From positions 170,882,704-170,946,703 of the forward strand of contig OX336389.2 in assembly GCA_946902985.2 (NCBI GenBank): DNA of 64,000 nucleotides. The letters are read 5' to 3'. A program made the translations under genes and the position numbers. Origin of the DNA: Meconema thalassinum. Taxonomy: Eukaryota > Arthropoda > Insecta > Orthoptera > Tettigoniidae. The stretch's first letter is position 1; every line of letters begins with the position of its first letter. The notes under the pieces are model-generated. The model made no database searches. It saw only the letters and a program-made list of their open reading frames with translations, and was not told the origin of the DNA. This document shows, piece after piece, positions 10,500 to 22,440 of the stretch.

Positions 10500-12442
10500 T
10501 TGTGGAAGGAGAAGGGTATATATTTCTGTGCCTGTGTTTTGGGGGGTTATTTGTCTTTATCAGTGTATATCATTGTGGGGGATGAGAAAGAAAAACAGAT
10601 GAGGTTACGTAGTGGTCATCAACTGGAGAGTGATGATGCGAGCAGTATGTCGAGTGATGGTAGTACCGGGGTAGCGGAGGTAAATCCCGATACTGAAACA
10701 GGGAGTGTAGGCGGCCAACCAGAATTAAAAACTTTACTTCTCGAGTTCATGTTTCAGAACAAAGTTAGTAGTGATGCTTTAAATGCTAAACTGGAACAAA
10801 ACAACGCTAAACTTGAACAAAACAGTAGGGAAAATAAAGAAAGTACAGACGCTTTAAATGCAAAACTGGAACAAAACAACGCTAAACTAGAACAAAACAA
10901 CGCTAAACTAGAACAAAACAGTAGGGAAAATAGAGAGAGTACTGAAACTTTAAATGCTAAATTAGAACAAAACAGTAAGGAAATTAGTGTGAAAATGGAG
11001 CAGATTAGAGGAGAAATCAGAGGAGTAATGGAAGAGAAGGTTAATGAGATCATTGCAGATGTAGACAAGAAATTAGGAAAAGTACAGGAGGAGTTGGAAA
11101 GTAGAATCAGCACACAGGCTGAAAATTTAAAGGAATTAGTTAAATTAGAAACACTGCAGGTTAAAAAGAAATTGGGGGGGGATTTGACAAGATTCAAGTA
11201 TCAACTAAAGAGGTTAAGGAACAGCTGGGGGGTAGAATTGAGAAAGTCCACTCGCAAATAGTTGCAGAAGTAAATGATTTAAGAGAGAGTAATAGAGAGA
11301 GCATTAGCAAGATTGAGGAGAAACAAGCAAAGCTATATGATAAAGTAGAAGAATCAGAAGGAAACATTAAATTAACAGTAAACAGTATTGAGAGGAAGGC
11401 TGAGGAGAAAATCGCAGAATTAGAATTAAAATTAAAAGCTAGGATCAGGCAAGAAAATAGTCAGAATAGGCCAGTTTTTGTGAATAGCACACACAGTGAG
11501 GTAGAACTGGGTAAGTTCAGCAATCGACAGGGGTGCCCAATGGAGTTCATGAATACTATAGAAAATAAATTCGGGGAGAGGTTGGAAAATGGTAGTATTG
11601 AGTGGTGCCAGGTAGTTGAAATTTTAGAACAAGTGTTTGTGGGGGAAACGAGGAATTGGTTTGATGTCTACAGAGACAAGTTTACTGATATTAATGATTT
11701 TAAAATGAAATTCTGTGAAAAGTTCTGGAATGAGGTTATCCAGTCGCAGCATCGTGAGGGAGTAGTGTGTGGTAAATATAACCCTAAAGGAAGCTCCACC
11801 ATGACCGAATACTTTTTAGGGCAGGTATTAGTGTGTAAATATCTGGATGGCTTGAAGGAGGAAAGTGATGTGGTGAGGTTGCTACTTAGGCACTTTCCCT
11901 ATAGGATCAAGGAGGCTGCTTGTATCCAGAATGTAAAGACAATATCACAAGTAGAAAATTTGTTAAGCACATTTGATGCACTAGGGAGAGGAGGTTATGA
12001 GGACAATTTCAATAGGAACCAGGGTAATAATAATAATAGGCCTAATGAAACCAGGCATCAGGAAGTTCAAGGGAACAGTGGCGAAGGGGCCAACGCTCAA
12101 AATAGAAATAATAATGATAATAATCAGCTAAATCAGAACAGAGGAAATGGCTATGGTAATCAGTATCAAGAGAGGAACAATGATTTCAGGGGAAATCAAG
12201 GGAGGAACAATGATTACAGGGGAAATCAAGGGAGAAATAATGATTTCAGGGGAAATCAAGGGAGAAATTATAATGACAATAATTACAACCAGAATAGGGG
12301 TCAAGGAAGAGGACAGCCTAGTGGTAGTAATATACTGGCAAACAATGACAACACAGCCCAGAACAACCAGACCAGTGCAGTAGTTAGTAGTACTACAGCC
12401 AGCTGTAGCGGTTCTTTAAACGCGAACCAGGCTGCGAAGTAA
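10500..12442 (+). pseudogene. Gag of a Ty3/gypsy-like retrotransposon, one frameshift
   Basis: The N-terminal 253 codons (10500-11261) form a long coiled coil with repeated ALNAKLEQNNAKLEQN units, then KMEQIRGEIRGVMEEK. The frame shifts at a G8 run (11174-11181) but the coiled coil continues in another frame and rejoins the 11480-12442 frame. That part holds the capsid-like region (FMNTIENKFGERL, TRNWFDVYRDKF, MTEYFLGQVLVCKYLDGL, VVRLLLRHFPYRIKEA). It ends in an Asn/Gly/Arg-rich tail of RNNDFRGNQG repeats (12160-12290) that probably binds RNA in place of CCHC zinc knuckles, as in some insect gypsy Gags. ATG at 10500 is used; the internal ATG at 10599 is an alternative start. Confidence 0.75.
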
Positions 12443-13554
12443 GGTCAGAATCTCAGTCTGTAGCATGTCCTGTCCATACAATTATACAGGAACACTATGA
12501 CCTAAATGTAAGAAATGAATTATTACATGAACTAAATGATGAAGGTATTATTCAGGAAGTGGTTAGTAAGAGCCCCATAGTTAAATTTAACGTGTCCGAG
12601 GCGTATACAGATGTTTTAATTGCTAGTGGTTGTATGAAGAGTTGCATAAGTAGTGCATTTTATGATAAAATGAAAGGAACTGGAGTAAATTTTGAGGAGA
12701 TGCCAATTAAAAGCACTTTTGTTATCACAGCTGTTGGGAAGAGGTCTAAAGTAATTTCTAAGCAAGTTTTAGTAGACATTAAAATTAATAATCATGTAGA
12801 GAAGCAGATTTGCCTTGTAATTCCAAATTTAGTATTCAGTGTTATCTTGGGTTCAGAGTTGCTAAGTAGAGTGTCTGGTAACTTATGTTATGATGTAGGG
12901 AGTTTGAAATTTAAATGGGGAGATTCTGAAGTAGAAGTAGCGTTCAATGACCATATTCAGAGAAGTAGTGTTGTAGGTGTGATTTGTACTTTAAATGAGA
13001 TATCGCCAGCCGTAGAGCGGGGTTCTCCATGTTTTGTGGGCAGTGTGATTACGAACGGTAGTCTAGAGGACTCGTTACGTGATGCTGCATTTCAGGGAAA
13101 TATAGAGGCGGAACAATGTGTTCGGCTCTATGATGTGTTATTGTGTAATAGGAGAGTTTTTGAGGATCGCATTGGTATGACCAATTGCTATACACATTCA
13201 TTGAACGTTATTGATAGGTCAGTATTCACAGGACATAGATATCCTGTACCTTTCGCTTATCAGAGTGCAGTTGAGGCACAAATTAACCAGATGCTTGAAG
13301 ATGGGATTATTGAGCACTCTAACAGTCCGTATGTTAATTCTTTGATCACGGTACCCAAGGCCGACGGCACAGTTCGTATTTGTTTAGACGCTCGTTTGGT
13401 TAACAGTAGAATTAGTTCAGATCAGCTGAAATCTATGTCAATAGAGGAATTAATGCAAACATTTGAGGGGAAGAAGTATTTCACTTGTGTAGATTTGAGT
13501 TCCAGTTTTTGGCAAGTGCCACTTATGTACGAAGATAGACCATTTACCATTTGA
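12443..13554 (+). pseudogene. Protease and truncated RT of the gypsy-like element
   Basis: Open upstream of 12559 in a different frame from gag, consistent with a frameshifted pol. A retropepsin block reads DVLIASGCMKSCIS where the family has DSG, so the catalytic Asp is Ala. After a linker, RT starts with FTGHRYPVPFAYQSAVE, DGIIEHSNSPYVNSLITVPK and TVRICLDARLVN, and reaches motif A (YFTCVDLSSSFWQVPL). It ends at DRPFTI with a stop at 13554. The YxDD motif, RNase H and integrase are all missing, so the element is truncated at its 3' side. Confidence 0.8.
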
Positions 13555-13955
13555 ATGCATTATAGGCTACTAAATACAAAAATCCTGTCGGTGTTGGCAA
13601 GCCTGGCTTAGAATCTGGCCGCCTGAGCCTTGACGGTTATAATGGAAATGAATGGAGTTTTCTAAACCACGCCTTCCAGCCCTGTTTGTAGGAAGTAATG
13701 AGAAATGTAAGGCTGCGCCTAACAGCGCTACTGCGCCTACCCATCTGAAGAACATTGTTTAAACGATGGTTCCAAATATATTGACTGTTGTAGCTAAATG
13801 GTCTGAGAAAAATTTACAAATGATTCTAATTAATTTGAATTTTAAATGTCTTTATTAAAGAGATATGTTTATAGAAACTTGCAAAAGAGGCTCCGTCTAA
13901 GAGCCTTTTATCACCAGCCGCGCCTGCGAAAAATTGTTAAAATTTTACCGTTTTA
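13555..13955. other. Unassigned interval
   Basis: Nothing recognisable. No continuation of the gypsy pol was found in any frame. Confidence 0.5.
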
Positions 13956-14017
13956 GTTGTTGTTGTTGATTGAGTTCGGGACTTTGCGACATCGTGGTCA
14001 TGTAGCCCCGTGTACTT

Positions 14018-14072
<55 letters not shown>

Positions 14073-14362
14073 TTGCCTGATAACCTGAGATATTGTGATG
14101 GCTGTATAAGTGTGTGTATTTGTAATTCAGTTGAGGATTAGGAAGCTGGCGGCCACGGCCTTAAGTTAGGGACCATCCCAGCAGTTGCCTGGAGTAGATG
14201 TGGGAAACCATGGAAAAGCACTTCAAGGATGGCTGAGGTAGGAATTGAACCCGCCTCTTCGCAGTTTTGCCTCACGAGGCTGAGTTTACCCCGTTCAAGC
14301 CCTCAGGCCAGAATTAAATTTCTTGGCAAAGCCGGGAATCGAACCCGTGCCTCCGTGGTGAC
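13956..14362 (-). mobile_element. SINE family A carrying a (TG)n expansion
   Basis: Reverse-strand copy. The tail is at left (GTCATGTAGCCCCGTGTAC), the middle block at 14200, and the head ends near 14362 without its first part. A (TG)n tract of about 24 units (14021-14069) has expanded in the ACACAC segment of the SINE tail. Confidence 0.85.
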
Positions 14363-14485
14363 ATATCATTTTAGTAATTAACAATTTTTAAACAATAGCA
14401 AAGGTAGTGATTTGTAACGATTTATGACAAAGAAGCAGATAAGAGAGAACCACGTTAATGCTCGAACAACTAGATCTTACAAACT

Positions 14486-14862
14486 CACCACCTTGTGGCA
14501 CAGTGGTTAGCATTCTTGGCTGTCATCCCAGAGGTCTGGGTTCAATTCTCGGCACTGACAAGAAATTTAATTCTGGGCTGGAACGGAGTACACTCAGCCT
14601 TGTGTCACAGAACTGAGAAGAGTTAGCTTCGATCCCAACTCAGCTGTCCTGGAATGGTTTTCCGTGGTTTACCCACTTCCACTTCAGCCAAATGCCGGGA
14701 TGGTTCCTAACTTATAACCACGGCCGCCTCCTTCCAAATCTTAACCTTAATTACAAATACACACACTAATACATTCATCACTGAGACACATGTTATCAGA
14801 CAGTTTCCACACACACACAAATACACGGAGCTACATGCCCACAATGTATGAATCAATAACTA
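14486..14862 (+). mobile_element. SINE family A, full length
   Basis: Begins CACCACCTTGTGGCACAGTG, a tRNA-Asp-like A box, with B box GGGTTCAATTCTCGG. The second T-arm-like block, the middle block and the tail are all recognisable. Confidence 0.85.
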
Positions 14863-15061
14863 AAATCTTGCAATTGATTTTTTTAAATCGCTTATCTTCC
14901 CAGCCGGGTATCACCCACGGACTCTGCGTGGGATCATTCCTCTACCGTAGCAAGGACGGTGACTGGGGGCTGAACACATTTTGTCAGCAGATACAACTGG
15001 GGATGGCGACAGAGCGATCACCCAGGTGACCGCTAACTTGTGTCTAACATTATACAGTATA

Positions 15062-15922
15062 AGGTGCGTTCAAAAAGTAACGAGCCGGAGGCATAATTAC
15101 AGAAACCATTACCTGTATGTTAGAAGTATTGGCCCTGGCTGTTGAGGCACTTGTCCCACTGTGACACGAGGCGGTGAATGGCTGTCTCATAAAATTCCCT
15201 GGGCTGCGATGTGAACCAGTTCCGCACGTACAGCTGGACGTTGGCGTCCGTGGTGAACCGTTGGCCCCACAGAGCCCTTTTCAGGAGACCAAACATGGCG
15301 TAATCACAGGGAGAGAGGTCTGGACTGTATGGAGGGTGGACGAGAACCTCCCATTTGAATTTCTGCAGGAGTGTCGCGACTGTGTTGGCCGTATGAGGTC
15401 GTCCATTTTCGTGGAGCGACCACGGCGGCTATGGCGTTCACTGTCACTCGGCGGTCCTGGGTAATGAGTGCATCAACCAGCTGGACGTTGTCATCGGTAA
15501 TGCAGGGGGGTGCCCCAGACCGGGCGTCATCGGCTAACGACACCCGTCCTTCCCTGAAGCGCTTGTGCCACGCCTTCACACTTGCAAGGGACATGCAGTG
15601 TTCGCCGTACACTTGTGATATTCGGCGATGAATGTCCGTTCCCCCTACTCCTTCCGCTGTCAGAAACCGAACAACACCTCTTTGCTCTTCGGTTGACGCC
15701 TCCATGTCACTGTTTGCAATGCGACTGGCAGCGTTGGACGATTGATGCATGCTGCTGCTCGCTTTGTATCGTCACGTGACGTGCACGCGTGCCCTCTAGC
15801 GACGGGCTGTGACCTTCCGCGCTCTGGCCGGAACCACACCTCTTTACACACGCCACGATTAGCCGATGTAGTCACCAGTTTGCGCATTCCAGCCTCCGGC
15901 TCATTACTTTTTGAACGCACCT
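15062..15922 (-). mobile_element. Mariner element with TA target duplication, internally deleted
   Basis: TIRs of about 30 bp start AGGTGCGTTCAAAAAGTAA and differ at one base (CGAGCC versus TGAGCC). Both ends are flanked by TA. At 861 bp it is shorter than a typical 1.3-kb mariner, explained by loss of the middle of the transposase gene. Confidence 0.9.
15120..15750 (-). pseudogene. Mariner transposase, central catalytic region deleted
   Basis: The N-terminal helix-turn-helix region is intact: EQRGVVRFLTAEGVGGTDIH, VKAWHKRFREGRVSLADDA, then DDNVQLVDALITQDRRVTV. At about 15430 it jumps, with a frame change, to LHENGRPHTANTVATLLQKF and VHPPYSPDLSPCDYAMFG, and ends at a TAA at 15120. The TGDETW-type first catalytic block is lost. 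The second block reads HENGRPHTA where mariners have HDN, so the second catalytic Asp is Glu. The third Asp (SPDLSPCDY) is present. Confidence 0.85.
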
Positions 15923-15987
15923 TATAGATGACGATCTGTCACAAACAGTGACATATCACGTGCAGGCAGGACTCAAAGCGAGCACCG

Positions 15988-16229
15988 TTAGGAGGATATT
16001 TCTTATGTGTAAATAGTGTAAATAATATGTGTGTATTTTTATTATTATTTAGGTGATGTCAATGAGAAGTTAGATTTGCTTTTATTTTTCGAGTTTTACT
16101 TTTTAGTTTTATGTTAAATTTCATTTATAATTTTAAATTCAGTTGAGGTTTAGTTCGATACTTAACGTAGAGATAAATGCAGTGTTTGAAACCATTGTAG
16201 GCTAGATATTTTTATCAGTGTTACCCAGT
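15988..16229 (+). repeat. LTR-like direct repeat, left copy
   Basis: This 242-bp stretch recurs at 19322-19564 in the same orientation with about seven mismatches. It runs from TTAGGAGGATATTTCTTATG to CAGTGTTACCCAGT. It is followed at 16239 by an AATAAA signal and further LTR-like text not present after the right copy. Confidence 0.6.
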
Positions 16230-18356
16230 GCACCCTTCAATAAAGCATGGTTTTCTCAAGATTCATCTACGGGGTCGTGTTCAGTCCTGACTGCTTTTCA
16301 CAGCAAAGTTCGCATAAAAACAACATGCTCTAATGAATAGAAAGGTCCATGACAGAGGCTATACTAGAAATAAAATGAATAACAAGTAGAATAAAAGATA
16401 TTTAATGACTGAAAATTATGTGCATAATAATAATAATAATAATAAATAAAAGAAATCCTCCCTGACTTTCACCCCCTCAAGAAATAAATATATTACTGAG
16501 CGGTAAGACTCGCTCCACCAACCAAACAATGTGAATACAGCTTCACACAAAATGATTAATCATAACATAAACTTTGAGCGGTAAGAACTCGCTCGTCACA
16601 ACATATGGATACAAGTCCATTTTTCCTGGTCAAGATGTTATATAATGCGTGGTGTACTGCTCGTTAATAAGAAAATGAGTACTGATGCGAGTCCGTTTAC
16701 AACTGAAACAGTCATGTTGCTCACGGAGTTGCATCTTTGAAATCACACTACGGCTATGGGACCCACCCTTAATTAACACACTACAATTACTACTGAAACA
16801 AGCAAGATCTAATAATACAAAAGATGACGAATCTCTCAGAGATTCTAGCTGGTGCCAGAGCACACGAAATAAAAGAGCATGCCAGAAATAGGCCAAAACG
16901 CTCGCATCACAAAATTGAGAACACAGCCTCGCGCACCCAAATGCCACACGGGGTCATTGAACGCGTAAAATAAACACACAAGAAATGAAGCAACAGCAAC
17001 AAAATACGAGCCTAACGGCTGAAAATTATGTTTACATTTTTATAAAACGCCAGACAAACAGAAGTTTCGGAAGCTACCTTACAACTATGGACAGCACCCA
17101 TTTAATCAATCAAATAATCATTATAACCGATCAGGTTTTGTGAATTTTAAACAACGTCTTAATTTGAAGTACAGGACCCAGGCCTGTTACTAATGACAAG
17201 TCGCGTTATCTGATTTGAGCGCACCCTTCTTGTATGAATCATCGCTGCCTCAACTATCTCTCTCAGTCCTTCAAGCTAGGTGCTATTTCCATCTGGAAAC
17301 GCAAACATATCTCACTCATCCGCTTGGATGGCAAGAAAACACAAATATATACCACGATTCCAGCCTCGCGAGGTTATGAACTGGGCTGATGTGGAGCAAG
17401 TCAGAATAATCACAATGATATATTCTCGCTAACACATCATAAAATCACACTACGCACCATAAAGCTTGGACTGACTCACTCATAAACATACCACTGGGTC
17501 GGCTCAAACAGATCAACCAATATTGCGTCCATAGACACATTAAACAAAATACACAACAAAAACTCGGGTGCAAAGTGCCAACCCGTACATATCTGCTGGG
17601 AAAGCAACTATCAAAATAATCCTGATCCGTCATAAAATTCTGCTCACAAATAATCTTTACCCTCCAAATTCTATTTTTAATCTCAAAATTAATTCAGTTC
17701 CTTTTTTGTTATAAGGCATACCTCCGAATCATAATGCTTGACCGCGATTTACGCAAGCGAATGCGAGCACGAGCTGCGCGTCGCCCCGTATAGTTGAACC
17801 AAACAAAAATCACAATATTTACAATTTACACAGTGCTCGGCTTGTCCCATACTTAATGTGTCAGTAAACAAGAACTAAGAATCTACATTACCAAACAAGT
17901 AAACAAATATCTACAAAAAATATGTCCCATAATACCATAGCTGATTTAATAAATAAATGAATTCATTTGTACTCAATCCTTTAAAACAGTGTCAAGGAAA
18001 ACATCTGCAGCCATCACTCCTTTAAGATGCTTAGCTCGTCATCGACATCTTCTGGCAAATGTCCTGCTGGTTCCAAGATCCGGTCTCGTTCCTAGACGTC
18101 ATCTCGTGCTGAATTAAATAAAGTTTTGTCAGATACACACACGATATATTTCCTATTAAATTCACCTATCAAGTACTAAATTCCTTGACAGTCTATTGGT
18201 GAATTATTTCGATGAACTGGTCCTATCTGGTAGTACTGGGACTACAAATAAATCACTGAAGTTACACTTATAACTTGACGAAAATGTTCCATGTTCAAAT
18301 ACATGAAAATATGCAGAGTATGCCTCGTGTCCTCGGACACCTGAATATAAGACCTT
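16230..18356. other. Unassigned interval between direct repeats
   Basis: AT-rich, with GAGCGGTAAGA-type short repeats near 16500-16600. No coding homology was recognised in any frame. If the flanking repeats are LTRs, this would be a coding-poor internal region. Confidence 0.4.
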
Positions 18357-18487
18357 ACGTCCTCAAATGCTCAAATAAAAATCAACGTTCTGTCCTCAGA
18401 CGCACAAATAAAAAGTCAACGTTACGTCCTCAGACGCACAAATAAGAATCAACGTTACGTCCTCAGACGCACAAATGAAAAGTCATC
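18357..18487. repeat. Short tandem repeat, about 33-bp unit, four copies
   Basis: Successive units contain GTCCTCAGACGCACAAATA followed by AAGTCAACGTTAC, with small differences between copies. Confidence 0.8.
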
Positions 18488-19089
18488 TCTCGAAGCTTCC
18501 TGGATCATTATAAATGAAACTGGCTAGGGTAGGTGTGGAAGGGGATTTGTGGAAAAATATTCCATAATAATTATCAGACTAGCATGCGATCGGTATCGTT
18601 GAGTTCGTAGCAGTGTGGAGGTTACGATTATGCTGTAGCTGGCTCGAATCGATCGTGGAATTAATCCGTAGATAACTCCCGCGTTAATTTACCAGGGTGC
18701 GCTACCAAGCCGAGTTGCCGCTCAAACAGGGCGTCTTGATATTATTGGTTCAGACTCTAGTAGATCTTTGCGCGCTTTTACTTGTATTTCTGCCACAGGG
18801 AGTGGTTAACATGAAGATTGACCAATTACATCGTAGCATTCGATTTTCTTCTTGGCGCCAACACTCATAGCAACAGGCCATATTGTGCGTACCCAAGCCA
18901 TCTCCGCGCTAAAAGTTGCACCTGTCCTATGTGTCATGAATATTATGCTACTTCCTAAAATACCACAGGAGCTTAAACCATTGTGTCCTCTCGGCCACTG
19001 ATTTATCAATATTTCCCAACACCGTCTGGCTCTCATATCTGCTGTCTGTAGAAATGTATCAAAAGATGATGAATAATTTATTAGAATCC

Positions 19090-19258
19090 TTTATACAGCC
19101 TGTGGATAAAGGGTTCACAATGGCTGTGGTTGGAAATCAAACCCACCTCTTGTGAGTTCTTTCGTTCCAGTCCTCACATCACAATTTAATTTCTAGGCAG
19201 AGTTGGAATCGAACCTGGACCTCAGATATGACAACCAAGAATGCTAGTAAGGCGAAAT
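19090..19258 (-). mobile_element. SINE family A fragment, head half
   Basis: Minus-strand text reads AACCCACCTCTTGTGAG, then TTTAATTTCTAGGCAGAGTT and GGAATCGAACCTGGACCTC, then AACCAAGAATGCTAG. This corresponds to the double tRNA-like head. The tail half is absent. Confidence 0.65.
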
Positions 19259-19321
19259 AAAATGACATGAAGCTGGTATATTGGCTTTCACGGCTAGTGA
19301 ATTCAAACTCAGCATTTTTTT

Positions 19322-19564
19322 TTAGGAGGATATTTCTTATGTGTAATTAGTGTAAATAATATGTGTGTATTTTTATTATTATTTAGGTGATGTCAATGAG
19401 AAGTTAGATTTGCTTTTACTTTTCGAGTTTTATTTTTTTGTTTTATGTTAAATTTCATTTATAATTTTAAATTCAGTTGAGGTTTAGTTCGATACTTAAC
19501 GTAGAGATAAATGCAGTGTGTGAAACCATTGTAGGCTAGATCTTTTTATCAGTGTTACGCAGTA
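19322..19564 (+). repeat. LTR-like direct repeat, right copy
   Basis: Second copy of 15988-16229 (about 3% different), 3.3 kb away in direct orientation. Confidence 0.6.
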
Positions 19565-20696
19565 AATATAAATTGAATTATTGTATGAGAAATGAGATTT
19601 TTGAATCGCTAATAGGATCAGGTGTGATTATCGTTATTTTAAGGGACTTCGTATTTGCTTAGGGACTATGTTACGTGTCACGTACTTACAGTAGCATGTA
19701 TGCACCGTTTAAACGTTTATTATCGTCCATGACGTCATGGATGGTGCCAGTGTGTGTCTAGGGGAATTTTGTAGTGTAAGGTATCACGATCTATACTACT
19801 CCCTAATTTTCTTATAATTTTTGGCTGTAATGTAGGTGCATAGTGATCTGTAAAATGAGTTGTTGACCAAATCAGTAGTAATTAAACAACTCAAACTTAT
19901 TTTCGCTGCATACTTGTGGATATATTCTGAATTATATTATTTCTATTGCCTCCTGTAAAGTAGCTCAAACGGGTTGTATTCAGCCTCTTGACAAGCTGTC
20001 TGATCTGGGAGGCAGATTTAAAGGCCGAAGGGACACGTCACGTTGACCACGCATCACCTCGCAATCTGCAGGACATACGGCTGAGCAGCGGTCGCTTGGT
20101 AAGTCCAAGCCCTTCAATGGGCTGTAGAGTCAAGGGTATTTTATAAATTATTTATCTAAAAACTATAATTTTGATAAACCTCTGTTATTGCAATACTTCG
20201 CCTGTTGCCATATCTGCAGTATTTTTGCATTTGTCTAGTGGCACAGGCTAGAACAAAATGTGGCTTCCCATCGATGTTTCAATGATTATATGGTGCCGAG
20301 TAAGCCTAATGTCATTGAGAACACATTTGATACATGTGGATGCTGTGAAGGATGCTAAACTGACCCCTTGAGGAATGCAATAGCAAACTCCCTCAGTCCT
20401 TAGTGATGCCTATAAAGCCTCGTTATAGCAATACCTTGGGCTTTTGTTGTTTCTACCAACATGGCCTATAGCAGTGCTGTTTGAGGATCCAGCTAACCAC
20501 CGGGCTGATGATTTAACAGACACTGTAATACTGTACTTCCAAATAAAAGACTGTACGATATTCATCCCTTTTAAACCATTTTTCATTTCTAAGATTAGGA
20601 TATTTTGAATTCTAGGGCCGTGCCTAATTGGTTGTCAGCTCCATATTTATTTCTAATGTATGCATCCTGCAAGATTGATAAATACAGGCAAACGGA
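19565..20696. other. Interval with one repeat-like block
   Basis: Mostly unrecognised. At 19985-20130 a GC-richer block (GGGAGGCAGATTTAAAGGCC, then AGCAGCGGTCGCTTGGTAAG) looks like a dispersed repeat. No second copy lies in this window to confirm it. Confidence 0.35.
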
Positions 20697-20860
20697 TGGG
20701 TTGTGGGTCGTCAATAAGAGGTGATCTTTTTTTTTCTTGGTGGGGTTCGATTGCTGGTCTGGTAGTGGGTCCCATAATTAATTATTCTGGCTTGGGGACA
20801 GGGTACTGTATCAGCGATGTCATTATCATTGTTTTATCACCACATGACGGGTAGGTCACC
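20697..20860 (+). repeat. Dispersed repeat R20, intact reference copy
   Basis: Reads GGGTTGTGGGTCGTCAATAA, a poly-T run, then GGGGTTCGATTGCTGGTCTG and CTTGGGGACAGGGTACTGTA. A second copy is split: its first part is at 21480-21526 and its second part at 25803-25935. The GGTTCGATTGC block suggests a degraded tRNA-derived SINE. Confidence 0.6.
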
Positions 20861-21146
20861 TAAGTGCGTCAACTCGAAAAGACTTGGACCAGAACTCTCC
20901 GAAGGTAACTTTTCATTCATGTATTCATTTATTTTCAAAATTTTGCAGACATAGGCTCAGTAATTCATTTGAACATAGTTTTCTCATTAATGCATTTTTT
21001 CCAAATTAAGAACGGATTCTGATTTTCCTTGAGGAAACTAAAAACGTCAACGCAGCAGTCATTCAAATTAACTTTGTTAACCAAACATGCTTTCAAAGTG
21101 TCAACTCTCTAATGTGCTTTCCCCGATGTGTAGTTGTTTCGGTAGA

Positions 21147-21455
21147 CATTTAATTCTGGTCTGAGGACTGGAACGGAGTACTGCACACTTGGCCTCGCAA
21201 GGCAGAATTTAGAAGAGTTGGATTCAATTGCCACCTCAACCATCCTAGAAGTGGTTTTCCGTGGTTTTCCACTACTGCTGCGGGCAAATGCAGGCCTCGT
21301 TCCTACCATATGACCACGGATTCCTCCTTCCAAATCCCAGTATTAATTACAAATACACACACTACTCTAGACGCCACAATAACACAGGCTATATCCTATA
21401 CACAGACTCAAGTTCACGGGACTGAATGACCACTATGTTACAAAGCCTCTAAATG
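21147..21455 (+). mobile_element. SINE family A, lacking the first head
   Basis: Starts in the linker after the first tRNA-like head (TTAATTCTGGTCTGAGGACT). It carries the second T-arm-like block, the middle block GAAGTGGTTTTCCGTGG and the tail. Confidence 0.8.
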
Positions 21456-21928
21456 ATGGGTTGCGACCATCAAAGTCCCCTAAATGATAGGTTGCGGGTC
21501 ATCAATAAGATGTGACCTCTTTTTTTATATATATATACTAGCAGTAGTACCCGGCTTCGCCCGGTGGAATGATGATAATGTTTTAAGGTCTCCTTAGAAA
21601 TATAATGGGCTTAAAATCTAAGTCATTTGCCCCCAAAGACAATGAGGGAGTAATATCTAGGTCATTTGCCCTTTTGATAAGGATGATAATAAAAACTACT
21701 GTTGAATTGACACGTCAAACTTACAAACTACCGTAATAGAAATACGTATTTCAAAATTCACAGGCGAGGAAGACTTATTGTGTGTGGTGATTAATGGTGT
21801 AATGGGCGTAACATCTACTGTAGGCCATTTGCTCTTATGATGAGGATGATAAGGGAAACTACTGCCGGTATTGAATTGACACTTCAACGTATAATGTACA
21901 CAATGTACTGTAATAAAAATAACTATAT

Positions 21929-22440
21929 GGCGGCTTCGGTGGCGTATTTAGTAGCATGCTGAGCTTCTATGCCCAAGATAGCGGGTTCAAACCCGGCCGA
22001 AGCCGTCGGATATTTTAAGAGCGTTAAAAATCCGTCAGTATGCCTTTCTTCGGAGGGGAAGTAAAGCCGGCGGTCCCATGTCAGATTTATGGCATGTTAT
22101 TGAACCTTCCACTAATTACACCTGTGTGAAGCTAAATTGGATAGGTAAACAACGCTCATAGATGTCTACGTCCGTTGCCAAGAGCCGACTGCAGTGGCGT
22201 CTAGTAGCTAAGTTCCGAACTTGGCCTAGTAGTCGTTGACGGTGGCCCTTGGCGGCAAAAGTACGAACTATTTGAAGAATTCTAAGTTGCAGTTTGTACT
22301 TAAATTAAAAAACAGATAACACACACTAATACAGTCATCACAATTAACACCGGTTATCAGACAGATTCTACACACACCCAAAGTACACGGGGCTACATGA
22401 CCGCGTTGTCGCAGCCCCTAAACTTAAGAACCAACCAACC
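21929..22440 (+). mobile_element. tRNA-headed SINE, family S2 (copy 2, full length)
   Basis: The head GGCGGCTTCGGTGGCGTATT has an A-box-like TGGCGTATTTAGTAGCATGC and the B box GGGTTCAAACC. The body includes AAGTAAAGCCGGCGGTCCCA. The tail has CACAATTAACACCGGTTATC, GGGGCTACATGACCGCG and terminal CCAACCAACC. It is nested in the 21.5-25.8 kb element. Confidence 0.85.

Noticed and set aside
10754..11197. 147-codon minus-strand frame, Leu/Ser/Phe-rich
   Set aside because: It is the antisense of the coiled-coil repeats of the gypsy-like Gag.
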